A stretch of 64,000 nt of DNA from JAGDMJ01 sp963809695. GTDB lineage: Bacteria > Bacteroidota > Ignavibacteria > UBA10030 > UBA6906. The notes under the pieces are model-generated. The model had not been told where the DNA came from and did not search any database. It saw nothing but the letters and a program-made list of their open reading frames with translations. Shown here piece after piece: positions 28,001 to 35,900 of the stretch. The DNA lies in contig CAWEKI010000010.1 in assembly GCA_963809695.1 (NCBI GenBank), forward strand, positions 620,001-684,000. The letters run 5' to 3'. How positions within the stretch are numbered: position 1 is the stretch's first letter; each line of letters opens with the position of its first letter. The position numbers were made by a program, and so were the translations under genes.

Positions 28001-28364
28001 CCGCTTCCATCAGGTAGAGCTGTAGCAGCATGTCGAGAAAATCTGTGACGATCTCCGGATCATCGCCGTCCGTCACCAGGTGGATAAAATCATCGATAGC
28101 ATTGGACACACTGATGATGTCGAGCACCACGCTGAGGAAGGCCTCGATATCGATATCCTCGTCGCTCTTGTCGACGTACTGCTGAATGCTGGCGAGGGAA
28201 CCTGCCGGAATGCTGGGTGTGGAACTGGCACCCGCGGTATTGAGTCCCAGCGCCTTGAGCACTTCAGTCTTGGCCTCCACATCCTGCAACTGTTGCGCGA
28301 TGATCTTGAAGATATCGTTCAACCAGACGACGACAGATTTCAGTGCATTTTTAGTATCGGCCAC
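25014..28364 (-). CDS. Large beta-rich protein resembling DUF6603
   Basis: 1116 residues with a GTG start. Residues 1-230 are helical. From about 260 to 870 the protein is built of repeated amphipathic beta strands with many Gly turns (FGFTLLGVGGLLGLNRT near 550, SVGGFHPAFKEAP near 720, GFDLLFQFDPFKFIADFAAG near 790). The last 240 residues are mixed. The pattern agrees with the DUF6603 family as I remember it, which has no known role. The strands look barrel- or lipid-tunnel-like but no signal peptide precedes them, so export by Sec is unlikely. It starts 13 bases after the phosphoesterase gene. Confidence 0.8.
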   Translation of the reverse strand: MADTKNALKSVVVWLNDIFKIIAQQLQDVEAKTEVLKALGLNTAGASSTPSIPAGSLASIQQYVDKSDEDIDIEAFLSVVLDIISVSNAIDDFIHLVTDGDDPEIVTDFLDMLLQLYLMEAVRLRATSDTTTNSAKAFYLVCKTLNRYQELAESSGGISNFTVNIAAFLKKVFTSFDAENDDEAALASDTIFILIAALSYIFDFIRDNLKVSYGFDPPPGSTLPVADLISERTLTMSLSYKVKDPEGNEITGTMIVSMAVRPQNQQGGGIEVLLAGGGKFERKFGEWKFSFAMDGVEDVDLRTTIKLEHDGEQSPLVIGDTKGTNLKIGGASVQLKASIADNDVDVKLATKDSAFALVKGKTDGFLNSMLPDKGIYGSFDFGLGYSLKKGFYVDGGSGLTVFIPLHTALGPLLLNSFYLKLSGNQTKDGVLMETSIGMSTKFLGFSASVERIGLLHNFSLPANGTKNLGFINYAIDFKPPNGVGLSLDTGVIKGGGFLYFDPDKGEYFGALELSFKNLFDLKAVGIINTKMPDGSPGFSLLIIITAEFSPIQLGFGFTLLGVGGLLGLNRTTSVDVLRQGIKTNVLNSILFPTDVVANMSRIISDLKQVFPPLNGRFLIMPMGKLGWGTPSILTLELGLLLEIPVPRFAILGVIKALLPDEKNALLRLQVNFLGVIDFENNYISFDASLYDSRLLTFTLAGDMAFRLSWGDTKVFILSVGGFHPAFKEAPADLQNMTRLTLSLLSGENPRITIQCYFAVTSNTVQFGARAELYAAACGFNVYGFIGFDLLFQFDPFKFIADFAAGLALRRGSSVIMGISVSGELSGPTPWDAKGEASFSILFFDITVSFHETWGDRPDAVSSESEDLLQRLTQEIDDNRNWKADIPDSNKLHVSLKKLDVPSDKLVIHPFGVLTFSERLVPLEVTINKFGTKVPKNANRFEINPSDPGMLTQPVTELFAPANFLTLTDSAKLSRPSFEQMKSGFQLAGTSTLIVPATVNKSVDYEMTYLRKKRELRVFAGIYKYMKDLFRVNLRAGAVAKSSLSYSNKRMSTNAPDQVQIKGDGFAIASTSNMKQHAGSNIAGSYTEAADALALLMAKDPSLHGKVQIVGEHELAA

Positions 28365-28377
28365 AGATTTTACCCGT

Positions 28378-31038
28378 TTACGTTATCGACGGTGGTGTAT
28401 CACTGGTGGGTTCCAGCGTGTTAGAAAACACAGTGTAGGCATCCGGGTCATCCGTCAGGTCATCGCTCGGCAACCAGTACCACAACTGCTGCGATGCCGT
28501 GAGATTGCCCGAGCCGTCCGTGGTGAATTTGATAATGCCCACGTTGTTGTCCCACTCCACGCGCCGGCCCACACTCTTTTTAAAGATGTCCACATGTCGA
28601 GCCAGCACCTTGCGGTATGCGGCGGTCGCATCTCCCGTCGTCGGATTGACATCCGGTGTAATCGAAGGTACCCGGATATTCGCCGGGCGTGCCGCAGCGG
28701 AGGTATCGTCCGGCCGTTGATCCGCGGCCAGCACCACCCGCCAAGACCATTCCGGCGGCTTATTCACTGTACTGCCCGCCGGCCAACCATCGGTGGGCAA
28801 CAACACCGGTTCGCGGCGCAAGCGCAATCGGCTGATCGCCTGATTGGGTTTGCTAGCAGGATTCGTCACCTGCAAGCCTGCACGATGCGCCCAACCTAAG
28901 CGTTCCGCCGGATAAAACAGTGTGCCCAACAGCTTCTGCACAAACCCGCTCATGAGAAACTTCTCGTTGTTGAATTTCTGGTTTTTAAGGCCACTGGAGA
29001 CGTACTGAATAAAGCGTGTCGGCCTGGCCTCGCCTTGCTTCCAGTAGTCGAGGGTTGCCGCCAGACCGAAATGGATATCGCCAGAAAGGAATACCACGCG
29101 TTTGAACTTTTCCAGGCGTTGCAGAAATTCCTCAAACACCGGAGGCGCAAACGACCACGGTTCAGGGTCGGCTTCATATTTGGAAAACACGGTTACCGTC
29201 GGTTGCAGTAATTCTTCGATCAACCCCAGCCCCAACACCGGTGCCGGTGACACGAAGATCAGGAATTTTTCCGCCTGCGGGTCCGCCGGGATCTGATCAT
29301 CCATGGCGCTCTTGGACAACAGACCGGGTGGACTGTAGCGGGTGTCATAAGTGCGGCGCGTACGGGTATCCAGCACATAGGTGGTCGTTTCGCTGGAAGG
29401 AACCGAGTAATGCCACCAGACCGGCGGAGGTGTTTCATCATGCAGATTGAAACCAAACAAGACATCGATGACATCCGTGGCGGACGTGACTGGCCCGGAC
29501 GTCCCGCTTGGGAACACGAGTGGCAGTTGGTTCAATAATTCCGCTTTCTGATCAGTGCCTGCCTCGCGCCAAATCACAGCACCATCGCCGACGTCGACGC
29601 CTTTGGTTGTCGGCCAAGCGGGTTGTGCCCCACCACTTAGTCCCCCCTGCTTCGCAATATACAGATGCCCATTGGCCGCGGTCGGTCTGACGTAATCATT
29701 CTGCGCGTACGTTGTGGCTGCCTTCCATGCCGGCGCGCTATAGGATGCCGGCAGGTTGCCCCAGTCCTGAAACAAGGTATACGCCATAAGGGCATTGCGA
29801 AGGATATTCACACCCAAGGGCGCCGTCAGCACCTTGTCCCGCCAATCCTTGGTGATGTACCAGTCGTCGGTGACTTCGTGATCGTCCAGGATCATGTACA
29901 CCGGCACGTTGGCTAACACCCGCCGCACCTTTGGCAGCTGCGCGCGAAACGTGAGGACTTGTTTTAACTCATCGTCGAAATCGTCCTGCAGCTTCTCTTT
30001 GATTTTCGCAATGCGTTTCGTTTTGTCTTCCGGCTTCTCGTTGGCGTATTTTTTTTGTTCGTCTGCGTCCAACGGCGCCAGGTCCTGTTCGACCGTAGTA
30101 AGGGGATCGGTGTCCCATATTGCGAGAAAACCCGTCTTTGCCTTGAGCACCGAATCCTCCGCGTACAACTCCGTCGACCACACCACGTTGTTCCAGCCCA
30201 TGAGATAGGTCGCGGCAAATTCGCCGAAGGACAGCAAATGGTTTGCGCCCTCGCCGGTGGAAAACTTGGCATTGTGCGTGACGATGCGCTGCCGGCGCGA
30301 CGCCGGGAAGTTGGCCATGGTGGTGGGATAGGCTCCGCTCGTGCCATCCTTTTTTTTCACGGAAAGATCTTCTGTCAGCCCCAATAACTGATTGCCCAAG
30401 TCATTGATGTAGGGCAGAAGCAGGGTGGGGATTTCATCGGAGTAGATTTGATCACCGGTCAGAAACAACTGATGCGGACGCTTGTCTGGATCGTTGTCGT
30501 TGATGGCCTGCTGGATCAAGGTATCCAGCACCGCCAAGGTGTCCTTGCCGGGACCGTGCATTTTGCGGCAGGAACCGTGTGCCAGGTTGAGTTTGTCGAT
30601 AGTCACCGGCGGCAAAACAAACGATGGCAGAAAACCGGGCTTATACCCCAGGGCCAGATTGGGAGCGGGATCCGTCGAGCTGGGAAATTTGTCGAGCAAC
30701 AAACCGAGCGATTTGAGATCCGCATTGCCGGAGGCTGGAGTGAAACTCAGATTATAGGAATACAGTTTTCCCGGAAACAACGGCGCGGCGGGCGCAGGCA
30801 GATTGATGGTGACCAGTGCAACATGCAGCTTCGAACCCATGCGCAAGGTGTGGAGTGAAGCCGTGTACAAGACTGGATCAGTGGGAGAATACAAAGCGGT
30901 GTCGGTCCCCGTTGCGATCACCTTATCCCAAATGCTCAAGGTCACATTGGCTTCTTCAGCAAGCGCAACCCAGACCGACACCGAACGTGCGGTGACGCGG
31001 CGGACGATGGGACCGGCAAGAATTAATGGTAGCGTCAT
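28378..31038 (-). CDS. PhoD-like metallophosphoesterase with inserted CBM5/12-like domain
   Basis: 886 residues from the ATG at 31038, which follows GGAGAGACC. The N-terminal 130 residues are the usual PhoD beta domain (GPIVRRVTARSVSVWVAL). Metal-site motifs follow: GSCRK near 155, TGDQIYSDE near 195, DDHEVTDDW near 388 and SGDIHFG near 655. Residues about 435-490 (AWKAATTYAQNDYV, later DGAVIW) look like a carbohydrate-binding 5/12 unit inserted between the metal motifs. PhoD enzymes are phosphodiesterases/monoesterases using Ca and Fe. Here there is neither a Tat nor a Sec signal, which is unusual for the family. It is the only clear enzyme among the five large genes. Confidence 0.85.
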   Translation of the reverse strand: MTLPLILAGPIVRRVTARSVSVWVALAEEANVTLSIWDKVIATGTDTALYSPTDPVLYTASLHTLRMGSKLHVALVTINLPAPAAPLFPGKLYSYNLSFTPASGNADLKSLGLLLDKFPSSTDPAPNLALGYKPGFLPSFVLPPVTIDKLNLAHGSCRKMHGPGKDTLAVLDTLIQQAINDNDPDKRPHQLFLTGDQIYSDEIPTLLLPYINDLGNQLLGLTEDLSVKKKDGTSGAYPTTMANFPASRRQRIVTHNAKFSTGEGANHLLSFGEFAATYLMGWNNVVWSTELYAEDSVLKAKTGFLAIWDTDPLTTVEQDLAPLDADEQKKYANEKPEDKTKRIAKIKEKLQDDFDDELKQVLTFRAQLPKVRRVLANVPVYMILDDHEVTDDWYITKDWRDKVLTAPLGVNILRNALMAYTLFQDWGNLPASYSAPAWKAATTYAQNDYVRPTAANGHLYIAKQGGLSGGAQPAWPTTKGVDVGDGAVIWREAGTDQKAELLNQLPLVFPSGTSGPVTSATDVIDVLFGFNLHDETPPPVWWHYSVPSSETTTYVLDTRTRRTYDTRYSPPGLLSKSAMDDQIPADPQAEKFLIFVSPAPVLGLGLIEELLQPTVTVFSKYEADPEPWSFAPPVFEEFLQRLEKFKRVVFLSGDIHFGLAATLDYWKQGEARPTRFIQYVSSGLKNQKFNNEKFLMSGFVQKLLGTLFYPAERLGWAHRAGLQVTNPASKPNQAISRLRLRREPVLLPTDGWPAGSTVNKPPEWSWRVVLAADQRPDDTSAAARPANIRVPSITPDVNPTTGDATAAYRKVLARHVDIFKKSVGRRVEWDNNVGIIKFTTDGSGNLTASQQLWYWLPSDDLTDDPDAYTVFSNTLEPTSDTPPSIT

Positions 31039-31210
31039 GGTCTCTCCATAGAGCAAACGCCGGCCTGCGTCTTGTCGTCAGCGAACGGGTTCGTCATGTT
31101 GCTGATCTGTCGACCTTGACATGTCCTCCTGTTGCTCACATTGGTCCGCCGCCCATTGTGCGCGCGAGCACTCACGTTCACACCTTTTGAATATAAGTAC
31201 GGCAAAACCG

Positions 31211-32959
31211 CTAACTGATATTCTCCGGAATATCCACGATCTGATCGAAACGCAAATTGCTCCAGCCTTCACCCTTACCCGCTTCCTTGTCCCGGCCGAC
31301 CCACAGGTAAGTCACCCCATTGAGCCACCGTGCGCGCTGAAACGAACGGCGCACAATCATGCCGGCCTTAGGGATCTCCACTTCATCCAGATAATAGGGC
31401 GCTGGCTTTTCCGTCAGGATCACGCCCTGGGCGCCTTTGGCCGCCGGCAACCGAGCACGCTGCAGACGAATCTCGCGGTTACTGCCCTGCATGTGGACCG
31501 GGATAAATGGAATCCAGTTGTCCGGTACCGTGGTGCCGGCCATATAGCGAATCTGCACGGTGTCATTCACCGGCACAAATGCCGGCGGTGGTGTGTCCTG
31601 GCGTGCCAGTTCATCACCGCTCACGCCTTTACCCGCTTGCGAGGGCACTCGTTGCTCGACCGCCCACACGAGGTTGGCCATTTCATCGCGCAGGAAATTC
31701 ACCTGCTCCAGCGGCGCACTGCTCAAGACCTTGGGTAAGGCGGGCGCCAGGTAAAACAAGTTGGTATTCTGTGTGCTATTGTTGGAATCCGTGAGATGGA
31801 ACATCGCCCATCGCTGCCACTGGCTCTCGCTGCCGCGCCCGGCCGGACGGATCAGGGTGTGTTGACCGAACACGTCGGTGATGGTGATCCCTTTCATTTC
31901 ACACAGGGTGTTGATATCCATGGGATACGGCAGCATGAACCAGTCGTTGGAATATACCAGACCGAATTCCGCCAACAACAAATGCAACAGGCCGGTGGTA
32001 CTGGTATCGATATGGCCAAAATCCGTCTGCTGCTCTTCCATCATCCAGAAGCGCGGATTGGGCATGCCTTTGAACGAGATCGGCGCCGGAATGAACGACA
32101 CGAAGTTTTCCACCACACTCGCATTGCGTGGCTCGCTGCCGAGCGTCACGCGGTTGTCGAGGTCAAAGCTGTACCAATCCACATGCCCGGTGAAATATTG
32201 ATTCGCGGTAAGGCGCATTTGGGTCGGTGTCGAAGAAGCCAAGGCAAACTGATACTCCAGTTTCTCCGGTAACCACGCGCTGCCCTTGGGGGCAGACAGA
32301 TCGTAGGTGCGGGTGATCCAATCCTGATAGTCTGTGGCAATCTGTGTGAACAGTTGTTGATCCCCGTTCGGAATGCCTTCATCCGTCATCCACTGATCGA
32401 ACAGTGTGCCCGTGCCGTTGTCGGTCGTCATCGCGACGTAGACTTGATAACCATCGAACAGGTTGACTTGCACCGCCGTCAGTAACTGCCCGCCCTCCGC
32501 GTCATGCTTATCGATGGTGGGGTTAAGCGGATACTGGATCACCAGTTTGTCGCGGTAGCCTGCGAGTCCCTTATCTCGCATCAGGCGCAGGAAATAGCGC
32601 GCCAGTTGTGTTGCCAAAAACAGATCTTCTTTCAACGTCTCCCGCTCCACCTGCACTTCCAACGGGATGTTCTCGTTATAGCCAAACACCTGATTATCGG
32701 GAAAACTGATCCGATCCAGGCTCGTGTGTTCGCCCAGGATCTGCGCCGTCACCGGCGAGCCGGCGTCTTCGCCCTTGAATTCACCGAACTGCCATTGGCG
32801 TGTGAGCATCCACAAGGGATCGCGGATCTCCGCCTTTAGGCTGCGGGTAAAATCCGTACTACGCGGGCTGACCTCCAGGCGGTTATACGCGGTAATCGAG
32901 GCAATCCGGTATTCCTTCAGTGCCACCGCCTGTAAAACGCTCTCGACGATTTTTGCCAT
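31211..32959 (-). CDS. Uncharacterised protein, second gene of the five-gene cluster
   Basis: 582 residues with no signal peptide or membrane helix. The N-terminal section reads PRSTDFTRSLKAEIRDPLW, followed by TRQWQFGEFKGEDAGSPV. I remember this segment from other unnamed proteins of the same cluster type, but no role is known. The remainder is mixed alpha/beta, rich in Trp, Pro and Gln. It begins 19 bases after the 1807-aa gene and is followed by a 172-base gap before the phosphoesterase. A structural or scaffold role is possible but not shown. Confidence 0.75.
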   Translation of the reverse strand: MAKIVESVLQAVALKEYRIASITAYNRLEVSPRSTDFTRSLKAEIRDPLWMLTRQWQFGEFKGEDAGSPVTAQILGEHTSLDRISFPDNQVFGYNENIPLEVQVERETLKEDLFLATQLARYFLRLMRDKGLAGYRDKLVIQYPLNPTIDKHDAEGGQLLTAVQVNLFDGYQVYVAMTTDNGTGTLFDQWMTDEGIPNGDQQLFTQIATDYQDWITRTYDLSAPKGSAWLPEKLEYQFALASSTPTQMRLTANQYFTGHVDWYSFDLDNRVTLGSEPRNASVVENFVSFIPAPISFKGMPNPRFWMMEEQQTDFGHIDTSTTGLLHLLLAEFGLVYSNDWFMLPYPMDINTLCEMKGITITDVFGQHTLIRPAGRGSESQWQRWAMFHLTDSNNSTQNTNLFYLAPALPKVLSSAPLEQVNFLRDEMANLVWAVEQRVPSQAGKGVSGDELARQDTPPPAFVPVNDTVQIRYMAGTTVPDNWIPFIPVHMQGSNREIRLQRARLPAAKGAQGVILTEKPAPYYLDEVEIPKAGMIVRRSFQRARWLNGVTYLWVGRDKEAGKGEGWSNLRFDQIVDIPENIS

Positions 32960-32978
32960 GGTCGTTGTTATCCGCTGC

Positions 32979-35900
32979 TCAAGTGGGAGTAAATTGCATG
33001 GCCGCCTTCACAGGGGCGTTCTCATATACAAAAGGAATAGTGAGACGATAATCCAAGGCCACGCTCAGATCGTATTGAGAAAAGTCTGCCAGGATCGCCG
33101 GGAGCAACACTCCAACCTCGGCCTTATCCAGGGTGTCGAGCAATTGCGGTTCGACCGCGCGCAACTTGGCACGCAGCAGGGTGTCATTTAGAATGCCGAC
33201 GAGATCGTCCCAGGTCCAGTGACCTTTCAAGTTGGGTGGGACCGCCAGCAACAGAGCCTGCGGTGGCGTCACATTGGGTTGATCGTAATTAAATGCGATG
33301 CCAGAGGTCTGCTTGCGCGTGGGGATGTCTTCGGTCCAATCGTCGATGAGCAAGCCACATTGAGCGGCGGCGGGAACAAACGCCGCATTGCCGTGGATAG
33401 TGATCGACAGCGTATCGTGTTCGATATTGAACGGTTGGGTCGGATCCAACGGATCGGTTATGGGAAACTCCACCGCCAACCAACTGTCACCCGCACGATA
33501 CGGCAACTGGATGGGCAACAGGCTAAGGCGGTCGGCGTTGAACCATTCGTAGAAAGACAGGATATAGTCCCAGCGCGACAGGTTATTGCGCACATGCGCG
33601 ACACTCTGCAGCCACTCTTCCGCCGGGTAATGCATGTGCAGCGCATTCGTCGCGTGCTGCAATAACTGTGCGCGGTCGCCATGCGAGAGTTGAATGTCCG
33701 CCTCATTGTTATACATGAAATGTGGCAACAGGCTAAACATTTCACCCATGAGCGCCTTGCCGGCGGCAAGATACAGCTCGACTTGTTTCGCCGTTTCCGT
33801 GGCGGCGCTCGCCTGCGTCAGCAAGTCACTCGCGGTCGCGGCGGCCACGCCCATGCGATGTGAGACACCCATGGCCTGATCCAACAACAGCGATTTACTC
33901 TGCGCATCAGGTAGCTCCCGTTGCAGAGGAAAGGCATCGGGCAAACCGTGCGACGAGATGGCCAGCAACTGAGTCTGTAACCACAGGGCGTCGCCATCGG
34001 CAAAGGTGAAGCTGATATCAGCAAAGCTCAGATGTGCGACTGACAGCGCGTCGAAAGCCGCGGACAGGCTGAAGTAATGCAAGTCATTGCCATCCTTGTC
34101 CGGGACGACGGCATTGATGGAATAGATGTTTAGGTCGGAGAGCAAAGTCGTGAACGTTGATTGGAAACCCTGTACCCGTCCGAGCAACTCCGCGGCTAAA
34201 TAGCCTTGCGGATTGGTCTTGTCCACCACACGTTGTTTGGAAGGCGGATCGTAATCCTGCGCGTGCAAGGGCCGCGCGTCGGTGATCACGGTCTTCAACA
34301 TCCGCAGGTAAGGTAACATTTTGCCCAGGGTCCGTTTGTCCGCGGGTTGCAGGAACTCGACGCGCACTGTAATCGTACCATCCAGATTATTCTTCTCTCG
34401 GTAGTACCAGGCGATACGTGACTCCAGTTCGGAGGCGGATGTTTTGTTTTCCATGCCGGGCTGCACGGCGCCGGTATTCAATTCCTCGCCGACCAGGTAC
34501 GCCAGATCGATGGGCTGCAGGGCAAGCTTGTCAATGGTGATGTCTTCGCTGCCGGTGAGATTGCCGTGAGCGTCCAGTTGCGAGACGCGGCAGTACACGT
34601 TGTTAGGTTGCCCGAGCATCTTACCGAGCCAGGCATTCAAACCCGGTTCGACACGCGCGCGCGGACTCATGGCAATCGGGCTCCACGGATTGCTGGCGGT
34701 GGCATCCGGGTCCAGAAGTTCGAACTGCACCGCCACACGTTGAGTGAACGTGAATTGGCGGCTGCGTGGTGTATTGATAATATCGATCTCGGGCGGGATA
34801 TTGGATTCCTGCAAGGCATTGACCACGGCCGCGGCCCGATCGAAATTGCCTTGCACCAATTGATACACGCTTTCGCTCTGTAGAAGGTCTTTGACCGCAT
34901 CCAGTGAATCACTCAGGCGATCCTTCTCCTGGCGTATCGCCTGTCGTTCAGCGGCGCTTGCACTGGCTACGGCACCGGCGGCGCCATAGGGCACATTGCC
35001 GCTGGCTTCCGCCAACTTCACCCCGTTGACGACGCTATTGGGTGGCACACTCTCGTGCGGCCCATCACTACCCTGCTGCTTCAGATAATGTTGTTCCAGA
35101 GGATACTTATCGCGAAAATCGTAAATGTATTCATTCAACTTGATCAGGTTGATGTCCGCGGAGGCGGTGTCATGTAGACCACGTTCGAACTGGTAACCGA
35201 GCAGCGCCTCCAGTGACTGGCCGTTGTGGATGCCTTGCAGGATAAACAAGGCACGGCGAATCCGTTCCGAGGACAAGTTAACCGACATGCGATCTGGCTC
35301 ACTGCTTTGCGCATCACTCAAATAGCCCGCCCGTAACACCGCCGCTGCCGAAGCCTGATTCAGTGAGGGTGCATGAACAAAACCGCCGTTATTGGTGTAT
35401 TCGTACAAGGCCTCGCCCTTCGGCGGCATGAGTTTGTCCGGCATCCCACCGCGCACCAATTGCGGACGCACACCCGGTTTTAGATTTTCCACCCAGCCAT
35501 AAGCACCGAGATATATGCCCTTGCTTCGATGATCGCGTTGCTCGCCTTGATTGCCCTCTCCTTCGCGCAACCCAACCAAAGGCGGGTGACGCAAGTGCTC
35601 GAGTCGTACGCCAAACATCGCGCTCTGCCAACTATCGAGGCGATAGGTGCAGGTATCGAGGTGCTCGGTGAAACAGCGTTCGAGGCGTCCGGTGGGCAAA
35701 CTCGCCAGTGTTTTAATTGCCGCGCGGATCTCATTAAGGTAGGTGGCCTCAGTTTGATTTCTACCTGAGGTCAGCAGGTACTCCGCCACCGGTTTTGCAT
35801 TATCCGGGTGTCCGGGCACCGCGACCGCCACCTTGGCCTTCATGGTTTCCCACTTGGTCAAGCTGATCTCCGGACGAATATTGTAGACATTCGCAACTTC

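Noticed and set aside
26997..28025. Plus-strand open frame of 342 codons in the large cluster
   Set aside because: It lies opposite the 1116-aa gene, whose frame is longer and has sensible beta-rich sequence; the antisense product is His/Arg/Gln-rich noise.
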